Of a DNA stretch of 64,000 nt, positions 44,845-56,432 are shown one piece after another (the first letter of the stretch is position 1; every line of letters starts with the position of its first letter). Origin of the DNA: Strobilurus pachycystidiatus (Eukaryota > Basidiomycota > Agaricomycetes > Agaricales > Physalacriaceae); the NCBI GenBank assembly GCA_019915135.1, contig JAHLMK010000024.1:1-64000 (forward strand), written 5' to 3'. Under the pieces are notes generated by a model, which was given only the letters and a program-made list of their open reading frames with translations, was not told where the DNA came from and searched no databases. A program made the translations under genes and the position numbers.

Positions 44845-47424
44845 ATGAGCATCGCAGAGGCGTCCTTCAAGGACATTCCCGAACTCTTCGAGGTCGAATT
44901 GGGCGAATCGCTCACAGCAAGAACAGAGAGCCTGTGTGCGCCCCGTTTCCGCTCTCCTTGTCGCCTCAAATTGACGCAGCGCCAGCCACGTTCCGCGAGC
45001 TGGGCCCGCCGGACCTCTGTCATGTCGTGAAGAGCACGGGCAAAGCTGGGACAAGAGATGTCAGTCCCGCCGCTTTCCATTGTGTGTATGCACTGCTCAT
45101 GGACACAGTACGGCTCGTACCACTACGTCTCCGGCGTCGACGCCTCCTCGTCGGCATCGCTGGCGGCCTACATTAATTCGCTCACATACGCCATCGAAGA
45201 TCCCAATACCTGGTTTGCCAAAGGGCCCGCGTGGAAAGTGCGAAACGGCTGTTACTGGTCCGTCCCCCCTTCTCTCCCCATTCTCTCCCTATTGACGTGT
45301 CGTCGCGCGCCGCAGCTGCTTCAACGCCTTTTCGCGCGTCGATATCCGCGTCGACGTCAAAATCCCCGGCGGTGTCAATGCCTATGTTATAGACCTTCGC
45401 GGCGAGCGGTACCGTCCTGTCTCCTAATTCTCTGCGCCTTACTCAACTTTACCGACAGACACGAAGCGACTGCCGAAATCTGGCAGGAAACATACGTGTC
45501 TGCCCTCCTACGAGCCATACTATATTCCGACGACCCAACCTATCAATTGGACGCCTACCGCAAGCTGGATCCCATCACGAGTCTCGATGCAGAAATCAGA
45601 TTCTTGCAGGCCGCAGAGTCCGTCTTCCTCAAAGGTTTCCCCTCTTTCATTCACTGTATACGCAGTCGGCTGATGCCGTCATGAAGGCTGGCAGGTTGGA
45701 TCAGATCCTGAAATACAAGTCGCAACCGTCGTCTCGAATCATCTCACTGCTGGGATAATGAAGTACTTTGGCGACAGCGGGCGGTACCAGCCTGTCGCGA
45801 ACCTCTTCGAGAAACTCAGCGCTAGAGAACCAGAAGTCGCGTCGTTGCTCGCAAAAAGCTACATTGGAATGAGTGCGTGACTACCATCTCTCAAACACAC
45901 AGACAACTAACTGCCGATATCTAGACGAAGAAGTAAAAGCCGTGCAAATCATGGCATCCGCGATGAAGCAGACGCCGCAATCCTACACCCTCCTCCACGC
46001 TCAATGCGACTTCCTCCGATCAAAGGGCAAGCACGAATGGGCACTTCAGCTTGCACGACAAGCCGTGAACTGCGCCCCAAGCGAGTTCGTCACCTGGGAG
46101 AAGCTTACGCTCGTATACATCGAGCTAGGCCAGTTCCCTTCCGCTCTACTCACCCTGAACTCATGTCCCATGTTCACGTTCAACGGGCGCGACGCGCATC
46201 GGCCCCTCACGCCAGCCAAGATGCATCTGCCCTTCCAGAAACCCATCGGCGACATCCTGCCGGAAAGGACCAAGACCGAAGACGACGAGGCTGATCCGGC
46301 GCTGCTGAGGCTGCCCAGCCCGGGATTGCGGGGAACGTGGAAGCGCGCGTATGGGCTGTTGACGCGGCTGGTGAGCCGTGTGGGGTGGGACGATCTGCTG
46401 AGGATACGGAGCGAGGTGTTCGTCATGGAGGAGGAGTATAGGATGCAGAAGGCGCAGGGGGATATACAGAAGGTCAGCCAGGAGGAGCACGTCAACGGGG
46501 ATAATGCGTCGACGAAGGGGATGGTTAGCGGGAGCCAGGACGGGCTTGATGTCGTCGTCCCCGAGATTAGGGTATCGTCAGAGTCTGACCGGGACGCTGA
46601 GGAGGCGGAGGCGGAAGCGGCGAAGGCAGCAGGGCTGAACGGGACTGGGTTCAACGAGAGTGTCAGCGGGTTGGGGAAGCCGGAGCCAGCACAGGCTGCT
46701 CCCGCTGAGGAGGAACAGAACCAGAACCAGAACCAGAACAGGCCGCAGACACCGGTTGTGGAGTCTACGCCGGCGTCGTCTGCGTTCAGCAACAAGCGGC
46801 TGTGCGAGCGGTGGCTGGACAACCTCTTCATGGTGCTGTATGAGGACCTGCGCGTGTGGACGATCTTCCGGGCGGAGGTAGCGCATTTCAAGACGCAGCA
46901 TGTGGCGTATCGGAAGACGTCGTATGAGTGGGAGATCCTGGCTGATTTGGGGATGAGGCTGCATCATAAGGAGGAGGCGAAGGAGGCGTATCAGAGGTGT
47001 TTGGATTCATCGAGGTAGGCCGATCTCCGTCTCCTTCCAAGAGCGGGTTCTGATGGGTTTGTTTGTGTGTGACTGTAGGTTCAGTGCCAAACCGTGGGCA
47101 CAGCTGATGGAGATGTATGCGGAGGAGGGGGATATCCAGAGGAGTATACAGACTGCCATCAGGGTGGCAGCGTATCAGTGGGCGGAATATGGAGAGATGA
47201 CTGTGGGTTCATTCTCGTTCCACTTCGTTATTCATCCTAATTCACCACGATGCTAGTACCCCACCCAAATCGCGCGTGCCTTCTTCAAACTGGGCCAGAT
47301 CCACGGCCACGCGAAGATATCGTTCACGCTCATCAGCATGGGATTGCCGGAGAGCATTCTGAAGATCATGGATAGTTATCTACAATATGGGAAGACGTTC
47401 AAGGTGGAGGGGTATGACTTTTAG
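44845..47424 (+). CDS. ChAPs family exomer subunit (Bud7/Bch1/Chs6-like), with an apparent 2-bp frameshift
   Basis: Cargo adaptor of the exomer coat, which with Chs5 and Arf1 carries chitin synthase and other proteins from the trans-Golgi to the cell surface. Exons 44845-45059, 45109-45257, 45316-45408, 45459-45634, 45687-45872, 45925-47014, 47079-47202 and 47257-47424. Seen: SFKDIPELFEVELGESLTAR, YGSYHYVSGVDASSSASLAA, VKIPGGVNAYVIDLRGERHE, GIMKYFGDSGRYQPVANLFE, TPR-like helices, and the invariant family C-terminus GKTFKVEGYDF. The exons total 2201 nt, two more than a multiple of three. The reading frame jumps within a (TG)3 run at 44933-44938, after GESLTARTESL and before FPLSLSPQIDAAPATFREL. 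Elsewhere the exons join cleanly to about 732 aa. A low-complexity insert with QNQNQNQ lies near residue 550. Confidence 0.85.
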
Positions 47425-47579
47425 TGAGGTTTTTACATTAAGATTCTTTCTACTTGTTTCTTTTTTGTCCTAAGCTAACTATTCCTTTTACTTTGATATG
47501 TTTATGCGTACCATGGTTATGGACTGGTTCTTCTGCGACGATGTTCTGGTGTAGATCCCGAAGACTTCTACTCCAAATC

Positions 47580-47885
47580 ACGGTCTCGATAGGAATGTGG
47601 CGCGATATGGATCGAGCCCATCAGATTGTGCTAGGTGGTGCTCTCGGTTCCTCTGATCTGGTCTAGTCGACCGGCTTGGGAGTGGCAAACGGAGAGTGAC
47701 TCGTTTCTCTGTTGAAATTGTGGTAATGTGAGGCACGGTGAGTTTAAGATAACCGCTCGGGCGCCTATATGACAGTAAAGCGCAGATGCAACAAGGTATT
47801 GAGACTCAAGAGCAAAGAAAAGCCAGGTCAGAACAACAAAACAAATCATTGTTGGTCTCCATTGATTACACCACACAGTCTGAAC
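47580..47885 (+). repeat. 5' fragment of the dispersed repeat (copy E)
   Basis: Matches the first ~300 bp of the repeat: GAATGTGGCGCGATATGGA (compare copy A near 3138), TGTGGTAATGTGAGGC (compare copy B near 7210), then GGTCAGAACAAC and CCATTGATTACACCACACAG. It stops before the TATA box and has none of the transcribed part. Sequence divergence is higher than between copies C and D. Confidence 0.65.
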
Positions 47886-48032
47886 CAATGCAGGATGTCT
47901 CTCAGTTGTGAAATAATAATAACAGGGACATCACACTACCAATGCTACCACCACCAACTTTTGAATTTCACTTTGTGCATTGCACAGGTCATTACTAGCC
48001 ATATTGTATAAGTATGAAGAGCCACAAAACAT

Positions 48033-48788
48033 CTACATCAGCCATTCCTGAACTTTGACCTGACGCTGGGGAAGAGTATCTACAGGTAGAATGTCAAAAT
48101 CCTCATTATAAAAAATCATCAACCTCTCAATGTCAGCCAAGGTTACGGTATGGGTGTTGATGTTGCCTCCGGGCATAACAGCTCCCAATGCAGGCACAAC
48201 CAGAAAAACAGGGGGTATAACACCAGGGCGGCGAAGCGCATTTGCAAGCACATCACCACGACCAGCAACCTAAAAGACCCATCTGACTCAAGATTACAAT
48301 AAACTAGTTAGAACTCACTGTTTTGCGTAAGGGCTGCAAGGAATCGTGGCTGCCCGCACAGTTATGAATGCGGGTGGTGGTGTTCCGCCCGGTGAATGTG
48401 ATCAGGTTGGTCAACTCTGCCAGGCCAGCGTTGAATTCTTGGCGTGTTACTGCAATGTTACCGTGAGGAAAACGTGCAAGTGCATCTGGAAACATGTTGA
48501 AAACAAACAACACTGTCATTTCATACCACATGCCGATACTTGTATCACGCGCGCTTCAGCAGCTTTGGCAATGTCTTGAGTGATGACGGGGTTGTTTACG
48601 TCTAGACAGTATACTAGATGAGACAAGCTGGCAGGTAATCAGCAGGATAGACACACACCGTGTCCAACCGCGACGGCGGTGGCGGTGGCCTTCGCGCGGG
48701 AAACCACGTCATTTGAGACGGGGTCATCGACATTGGCGCGGTCGCCAAGCTGAAACTGATCCTGGGGGGATGGAACAGCGAATGTCAT
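48033..48788 (-). CDS. Orphan protein, 202 aa, family not recognised
   Basis: Four exons (48788-48659, 48601-48527, 48485-48319, 48269-48033) with introns of 57, 41 and 49 nt keep one frame from ATG to stop, which argues for a real gene. The product has an N-terminal acidic/alanine part (NDVVSRAKATATAVAVGHD), a middle part LARFPHGNIAVTRQEFNAGL and NLITFTGRNTTTRIHNCAG, a hydrophobic RRPGVIPPVFLVVPALGAVM, and a C-terminus ending QVKVQEWLM. The local base composition is richer in A/T than the neighbours. I cannot assign a family or function. Confidence 0.6.
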
Positions 48789-48955
48789 CGTCGGGGGTGA
48801 TGGAAAGGCGTAAAAGGTTCGGTCCCCTTCACGATCCGAGTGGGCTGGCTTTGTTTGCTCTCATTTATTTCACGAGCAATGAGCTGACAAGGTGGCGCAT
48901 GTGTTTGCCGATGTTATGCTTTGATCGCTCTTCCTCCCTCCCCCCTGTCCTCGCG

Positions 48956-51900
48956 ATGCCAGCGCCCGGAACGCGCCCACCATTTTACTCTAGCCGCCCA
49001 GGTACAGACCAAAGCCGACCCTGGACGGCGCAGAGCAGGCCTTGGACCGGACAATCGCGTCCAGCGACTGGGCGACCAGGAACGGCCGCGTCGACTCGCC
49101 ACGATGCCAGCTACGTCGTCGCCATCTTGGAAGGACGCGGCATTTCGCGCGAAGTCGGCATGGCTGCCTTGGATAAGGATACGGGACGCGTCATGCTCGT
49201 CCAGGTACGTCACCAAAAGTCTTCGAGGCGTGTCCTAATCTCAAGATGCAGATCGCGGACTGCCAAACGTACGTGAAGACACTGCACCAGATGCACCTAC
49301 ACAACCCAGCACTCATCCTGGTGCCGGATACCTTCCTGTCGGCGAGCGAGGCATCTATGTTGCCGTCCGGGAAGCGGTCGGCGAGCGCGTCGATGTTGAT
49401 GGAATTTATCGGCGAAGAGTTTCCGGGCGTGCCGTTGGAGCCCATTGGGAGGAAGTATTGGAATGAGGCCAATGGTACGCCACCCAGATCTGACGCGCAT
49501 ATATGCGGTTGATTGTCGTCCAGGTCTCGAATTCATTCAGCAACTTTGCGTGGAGGACGACGAACGCGCTGGGACCTTGCTTTCTGTTGCTAACAAGTGC
49601 GTGCTATGCTTATTTTTCTGCCTCCTCCTGTGAACCTGACTTTAGATATTATGCCCTTTCCGCCACATCTGCACTCTTCAAATACGCCGAGACTAAACTC
49701 AATACGCGTTTCGCTGCCGAATCTCTGCTTATCCGCTATGTTCCCGTCGATGGCACCATGATGATCGACCCCGAGACGGTCCGCAACCTCGAGCTCATAG
49801 GAAACATGTCGCACAAGAAGTCTACCCACTCGTTATTCGGGTACGACAACGGCATTTCCATCTGTCTACAATTGGCTCATGCTTGACAGGACGATGAACC
49901 ATACTTTCACCGCTATGGCGTCAAGGTTGCTTCGGGTCAACATACTATCTCCCATTACCGGTCAATCATCGATCGACGCTCGCTTGGATGTCGTTGATGG
50001 TATGCATTCACTTTTCACCAATCCGTTGCCTCACCATATCCAGAATTTGTCAAGAGCGAGGATGCGTTTACAGACGTCAAGGCCGCTCTCAAGCCAATGA
50101 ACAAGATGGATTTCGACAAGCTGATCGTGTCGGTGCGTAGACTCAAATACAACTACGGGATTTCTTGTTCTCATTCCCACATAGCTAGCCTCATCGGAAA
50201 CGAAACCAACAAGTACTGCCCAGGGAGCGTCGGCTCGCGTCGCCCAAATGCTCAACCTTCGCAATATCGTCAAATGCATGCCTCAACTCCGAGATGCTCT
50301 GGCGCAGTGCCAGTCACAGCTGCTAGTCATTGTTCACGAGGTTCATCTTCTTTGCATGCAGCTGAATGGACAACTCATTAAGCGGGGGTAGATGCTTTCA
50401 GATGAACGACTAACGAGGATCGACGAGCTTATAGGACAGAGCTTAAACGAGGAGACGGTTCCGACCAAGGCATCTTCTTGCAATGTACCCTATTGATCTG
50501 CTCTGATGTATGATCTCCAGCATGGTATCGGCGCTGTCAATGCTCGCGTCTATGCGGTCAAGGCCAACTACAATCGCCTACTTGACGTCGCCCGGGAAAC
50601 CTACAAGGAAAACGTCGGCGATATCTATGCATTGAATTGCGCTCTTGCGGAAGAGCATGGGCTGCCGTTCTCGCTCATCTACCAAGAGACGGGGTTCGTG
50701 TTCACGCTGAAGAAGGCGGACGTCGAGGGGGAACTTCCGCGGGGGTTTGTGAATGCGAGTCTGAAGAAGGGGCGGTGGCAGTTTAGCTCGATGGAGTTGA
50801 AGAAGATGAATGCGAGGATGAAGGACGCGTTAGATGAGACGTTGATCCTGAGTGATAAGTGAGATGATATTCCTCAATCGAAGAAGGTATTGACGTCTCC
50901 TCTAGGATTATCACAGACCTCGTTGGGGAGATCCTGAACGAGGTAGGCGCATTGTATAAGGCTTCGGAGGCGGTGCGCTTTCTGTTAATCGTTCTTTCTG
51001 TATGACCGACGTTCGGTATAGATCGCACTGGTGGACATGTTGTGGTCGTTCTCCCATGTCTCAATTAGTGAGATTCCTCTCCTCGCCTCCGATGTATATT
51101 TCTGACTTATACTCTCTTCTAGTGCGAAACTATGGTCTGCTCAACTTCTTCTCGATATGTGCGGATACTGACATCATCCCAGTACGACCCGAATTCACGG
51201 GAACTCTCGCTATCAAAGCGGGGCGTCATCCTGTGCTGGAGAACGTGAGCTCGGCGGGGACTTTGGTGCCGAATGATGTGTATTGCGACGACTCATCGTC
51301 CTTCCAGATTGTGCAAGGACCAAAGTGAGTATCTCTATCCTTCGTTTTGTTGATTGGGATCTGACGTAGTATGTTGAATAGCATGTCTGGTACGTATCCC
51401 CTGGCTCGGGACTAAATATGAGAGACTCATTGGCATGTAGGAAAGAGCACGTACCTTCGCCAGGTCGGTTTACTCGCTGTCATGGCCATGTGTGGGTGTT
51501 TTGTTCCGGCGGAATATGCTAGCTTTAGGTGAGTTCCGTATGTCGTCCAGGACAGAGTTTCACCATCATTCTTCTAGAATCCACGACGCCTTGCTGACGC
51601 GTCTGTCAAACGACGACGATCTGGAGAAGAGCTTGAGCACCTTTGCGAGTGAGATGGCGACGTCTGCCATGATTATAGGTTCGTGTGACACTTCTCTTAT
51701 GTGTTCATAAGACTGAGTGTGGCGTAGGTCTGGCAACACCAAACACACTGATACTGATAGACGAACTCGGACGCGGAACATCGCCGAGAGAGGGCGTGGG
51801 GATATCACATGCGATTGCGGAGGTGTTGATCGAACAGAAGGTGGGTTTGGTCGCGCACTGACCAAAGCCACTTCACTCATTGAAGCTTCTGCGAAGGCTT

Positions 51901-52739
51901 TCGTGTTTTTCGCAACGTACGCGTGCGTTTTATGCATGTGCTGATGAAGCTAACATGGATCCTGCGCGCAGACATTTCGGGGAGTTGAGCACTACGCTTT
52001 CGAGGAGGCCTACTGTTGTCAAGTAGGTGGCGTCTTTGTGTCTGTCTTTCACAGGCTGCTGATGCATGTTTTCAGTCTCCATCTTTCTGTGCAGGTCTGA
52101 TATCCTCCCCTCTGTTTTTTCTTGGGACACTGATCGGAATGAACTAGAAATCTCGACCAACTGAGGCAAACTTCGGGATGACGTTCCAGTACAAGTGCGT
52201 CGATTTCCCCTTTCTATTCTCATCCAGACTAGAAAACTACGAGTGTATAGGATCATAGACGGTGCCCCTGATGATATGACGCATTATGGTCTGTAGTCTT
52301 TGCACCTTGTCGTTGGCTTAGCTTATCTCATGGTAGGCCTCGAACTTGCGCGCCTCGCGGATTTACCGGCGGACGTACTCGAGGAGAGCAAACGCGTCGC
52401 GACAAACCTGGCAGCCCTGCATGCGCGGAACGAGGCAAATAGTAAGAGCAACCAGGTCGCGCTGAGGCGGAAAGCACTTTTGAAAGTACGCTCTTTGTCG
52501 CCTCTTGCACCCATGGTTTCGTTGTTCTTGACTGCTCGGTTTACTGATCCTCCGACTCGTTCTTTCTCCTCCTTGGTGGAACGCGTTTGCGCATCGTACT
52601 AACCATTCGGGACCGTTAGCTGCGCACGAACCTCAATCAAGCGCTTGACCATTCGTTGCTACCGGACGAGGAGCTTCGGGCGTATCTCGGGCGTTTCCAG
52701 AAGGATATTGCAAGGGCGTTCTTGTATGGGAAGACCTGA
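48956..52739 (+). CDS. MSH4: MutS homologue 4, meiotic crossover factor
   Basis: With MSH5 forms a clamp that stabilises recombination intermediates for meiotic crossing-over; it does not repair mismatches. I reconstruct 24 exons and 848 aa; all phases agree. The exons begin at 48956, 49252, 49524, 49646, 49890, 50044, 50185, 50392, 50521, 50906, 51022, 51123, 51183, 51382, 51441, 51578, 51728, 51897, 51972, 52076, 52148, 52251, 52337 and 52620. Seen: a disordered N-terminus, MutS core ([32 protein letters not shown] lever), [20 protein letters not shown], Walker A GPNMSGKST (about 595-603), Walker [13 protein letters not shown] (about 670-681), FVFFATHFGEL and [14 protein letters not shown]. 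Like other MSH4 proteins it lacks the N-terminal mismatch-binding Phe-x-Glu. Two micro-exons (12 nt at 51123, 8 nt at 51382) and a 36-nt intron (50485-50520) are notable. Confidence 0.92.
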
Positions 52740-52864
52740 CTGTGCTTCTGGACTAGACTGATGCTATCGCTTATGCTCTCTGTGCTGCTCTGACTGGTAG
52801 ACTGTTTATGTTATACAAATCCGTTATTGTTGCGATCAACCGCGTGTGTCAAATTGTAGACGCA

Positions 52865-54545
52865 GGATGGTTCATTTCCACTATGGTGGTCGTGGTGGTA
52901 ATCTGTGGCGCGCCGCGCGATGGTACTGACTGTCGACCAGTTGGAATATGCGGGCCGGCTAATGAGAAGATGTGCGCCCCCTTCTATCAGATGGACTACA
53001 ATAGCGCCCGGATGGAACGAGGCATGAAGAACAAGGAAATATAGGTCAGAACAACGAAACAAGCCATTTTTGGTCTCCATTAATTCCACCACACAGCCTC
53101 GCCTTTGTTCTCGAATTGATGGAACAAAAGACATTCAACTCCGCGAACAAGGCATGGGCAGATCCGCATCACTTGGCGCCTGTATCTGGGAGTGTGGACC
53201 CACAAACATGTTATCTCGATCTTGAAGAATCGCGTCGCCAGCGCGCATTTCTCAACCGATTTAGGTGCTTGAACTGCGACATACTTTTGACCTTGTAGCT
53301 CTATGACCCCATAGAGTGTAGAAATGGAGCGACCGAACAGGGAACGCCACTTGTACAAATGATCAGCGCTTTCCTCAAAAGCAACAGCGCTATCAGATGC
53401 CTGATGGCCGTACTACAGCTCTTCGGCTAGGCTGTTGTGTGTCCTTGCCTGGGGCCGCACCTCTCTGCCTATATAAGGCCAGCCAAAAATGGCCCACATT
53501 CCTCACCATCTCAGGCTCTTTCCCATCCTCTAATACGAGGTCCTTCCGAGCCTTAGACGACTCGCTCCTCGTCGAGTCGTCGTTGCGTTGACTTCATCGT
53601 GCAATGGTGCCCCTCCTCGCGGCTCTGTGTGCTTTCTGGTCGTTGACCGTGTCTCTAGATCTCCGTCACGCTCGACAAGGCATAGCTACACCAGCATCGC
53701 CTGACCGTGGTCGACTGGGACAAACACTAGACTCAACGTCGCCTACATTGAACCACCCCAGTTGCCACGGTCATGATCCAATTGCACGCACGATCTCCAG
53801 AGCTGGCCGCATAACGATGCGCCACAAAACTGCTGATTGTCGAAGTCTTGCTGGGGACAGACCCCAGTCGAGTACGTTCATTCGCTTTCCTTCACCGATG
53901 TATTTTCATTCTTTCTCAGAACACTTCCCTATGCTCCACTCTATGCTTAATGTACGTGTTCATCGCCACTTTCTTTCACCATTGTCTGACATTATCCTTG
54001 AAGTTCTTCTCTCGTCTTGGGCTCGACTTCAAGCTTCAACCACCACCGACCGTCATATCCATGCAGCCATCAGCTTGAGCGACGCTCACGTTTGTATCGC
54101 CAAACGTGAAGGTCTATCTGCCGCTCGCTGTTCGGTGGCGTAAATCGTGATCATCCTAACGCGGATGCTCCGTCGCTATGGAATCGCCGACAAGCGCGTA
54201 AGTCGTGAGCTTTACTCCGCTGCACCGACCGACTCTATGCTCGACCGACTATGCGACTCTTACTCTATGGCAAGCACCTAAGTTTTCTCTCACTTAGCTC
54301 CACAACAGATCGGTGACTCTTCATTCGGTAGAGTCCGACCCTCTACTGTCTGAAATGTTAGACGATGTGCATCTTCTACTCTAGAGAAGTGCCTCGTCGT
54401 TGCCCGAACGAGTGTGCGAATGGTCAGTCCTCTTCTTGTTTATATCGCGTCACACCTCACTGACCTCCTCCTCAGGTAGACCAAGATTTGCCGGATTTTG
54501 TAAGAAAGGGAGGACAAACAATGTAGACTACAGTCCTGTAATGAG
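52865..54545 (+). repeat. Dispersed ~1.6 kb repeat, copy C
   Basis: Third near-complete copy, just downstream of MSH4. TATA box at 53470-53477, hairpin at 53556-53581, intron-like segments at 53951-54002 (52 nt), 54198-54297 and 54423-54475 (53 nt), and end motif at about 54530-54545. It is closest to the inverted copy D at the right edge. In this copy an ATG at 53604 opens 179 codons with a signal-peptide-like start (MVPLLAALCAFWSLTVSL), but copy A is frameshifted within the first codons and copy B stops early, and this frame ignores the predicted introns. Confidence 0.85.
53470..53477 (+). promoter_or_regulatory. TATA box of repeat copy C
   Basis: TATATAAG in the same conserved block as in copies A and B. 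Confidence 0.6.
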
Positions 54546-55352
54546 TCTAGTGAAATATGATTCCTTGCCAGTGCGACCTGACCTACTTAATCGTTGTGAT
54601 TGTTTTATAGAGCTGTGGCATGTTGAAAAATACACCATACACGGAGTAGGAGCTCAGGATACGTTCCTTGTGCTTCAGTGAAGCAGCACAAATGCGTTGT
54701 CACCTGTCGTATTCGAACGATGCTAGTAGTAGTAGTACTTGATGCAGGCGATAAGTCATCACAAGACTCGAGCGGGCGCATTAGTGTACAACGCGAGTCG
54801 CTTGGAGCAACGCGGGTCAGCCATCTTGGATACTGTGTGGAACAATCAGATCAGATTCGCCGCAGTAAGTAGTAGCATAAGGATGTCCTGTCAGCCATTC
54901 GAACGGTACCTTCAATGGCAGGCGCGTTATTTATATACACTAAGGATGGCACGGGATCTGCGTAGACGCGTCGCTCTTGGAATGGTAAGCAAGCATCGGC
55001 GTCGGAGGCGGGAAGAGGTGATCTTGGCTCGGTCCGAATGTCCGAAGTTTTATTCTCCCACACTCAAGTCTATGCCAGCACGAACCATGGCCAAAGTCTA
55101 ACACAGCTATCTCTCCTTAGTATGTGCCTGTCGCCACACCATGCTTCTACCTCGGAGCCGCTAACTTTTCAATAGCAACGTTCTTGCAGTCGTTGCGCAT
55201 GTGCGATACATGCGCCATGTGCTCTTGGTCTCCGCTTGCGGCCTGCCCAGATATCGCGACCCATATGGCACCGTTCTTGAACGTGAACCTCGGGGCCTGT
55301 CTCTCTTCAATATAAGAGATACTGTAGCTATGATACGTCTATCTCAGTCGCC
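54546..55352. other. Intergenic stretch upstream of the first S1/P1 nuclease
   Basis: About 800 bp. A 120-codon open frame (54739-55101) is present but shows no recognisable family and no support from splicing. The last ~100 bp must contain the nuclease promoter. Confidence 0.4.
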
Positions 55353-56432
55353 ATGATTCCTCTCCCTGCGATCTTACTCTCCTCGAGTGTGTTCTTTGGC
55401 GTGGCACATGCTTGGGGCACCGTCGGCCACGACACGGTCGCTCTCATTGCGACGCACTACCTCAGTGATGCGGCTCTGGACTATTTCACGCCTCTTCTTG
55501 AGGGAAGTGCGCTGGTAGATGTGGCCACCTGGGCTGATTCATACCGCTACACGACGGCTGGAGCATTCAGCGCGCCCATGCACTATATCGACGCGGAAGA
55601 CGACCCACCTGATACCTGCCATATCACGTATACTGCTGATTGTGGCACGTACTGTATCATAGAGGCGATCGCTAACTATGTAAGTCGCTTGATTTGCTTT
55701 CAGGTTAGGGCTAACCTGTTCTCACAGACCCAAATCGTGACGGACGGAAGCGAATCCACTGCCCACCGCCACGAAGCGTTGAACTTCTTGATCCACTTCC
55801 TGGGCGATATCACGCAGCCGCTCCACTGCGATTCACTCGATGGGACTGGTGGAAACAGCATTTCCGTCGCCTATGCTGGCACCACGACGAATTTGCATTC
55901 TGCTTGGGACTCTTCATGTGAGCATGACAATGGAGGGCAAAATGCTCACTACGTAACTTACTCATGATTATTTTCTAGTCGTCAACGAAATTGCTGGAGG
56001 CTCGACTGTCACTGCTGCTCAATCCTGGGCAAGCACCCTCATTAGTACGTTCCAGCACCGTATAATCAGCGAGATATTCAATCAAGATTTCTTCCAGCCG
56101 CGATTGACTCTGGTGCATATGCCAGTCAGAAGGCATCCTGGATTACATGCATGGATGTCGATACTGCGGCTACCTGTGCTCTAGCTTGGGCGACTGACTC
56201 AAACGCCTTGGTCTGCACGACGGTTGTACCCAATGGTGTCGATGCTATCAAAGGCGTCGATCTGAGCACTGGTACCTACCATACCAACGCTGTGGCGGCC
56301 ACCAAACTCCAGATCGCCAAGGGTACGCATATTCGGATTTCTGCGGGAATTGTGAGCTAACCAAGACGTGTCAATGCAGGTGGTTATCGCTTGGCGAACT
56401 GGCTTAACGCCATCGCTGCTGCTGACAGTTGA
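55353..56432 (+). CDS. Secreted S1/P1-type nuclease, paralogue 1
   Basis: Zinc-dependent extracellular nuclease cutting single-stranded DNA/RNA and releasing 3'-phosphates from nucleotides. Exons 55353-55679, 55728-55917, 55979-56044, 56098-56322 and 56380-56432 give 286 aa. A 20-residue signal peptide ends ..VAHA, leaving Trp21 as mature N-terminus, as in nuclease P1. All nine expected zinc ligands are present: Trp21, His26, Asp62, His77, His132, Asp136, His142, His166 and Asp170, with P1-like spacing (HFLGDITQPLH, NLHSAWD). It probably serves extracellular nucleic acid and phosphate scavenging. A paralogue with the same exon sizes lies inverted at 58790-59869. Confidence 0.92.

Noticed and set aside
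45635..45686. Second apparent frameshift in the ChAPs gene near LKG
   Set aside because: A 52-nt GT-AG intron (45635-45686) with a CTGAT branch site restores the frame cleanly.
52865..54545. Helitron ending in CTAG after the TACAGTCCTGTA palindrome of copy C
   Set aside because: The CTAG is present only in copy C; the other copies diverge right after TGTAATGA and have no TC start.
54739..55101. 120-codon open frame on the plus strand
   Set aside because: No family signature, basic random-looking composition, no splice support, and not repeated elsewhere.
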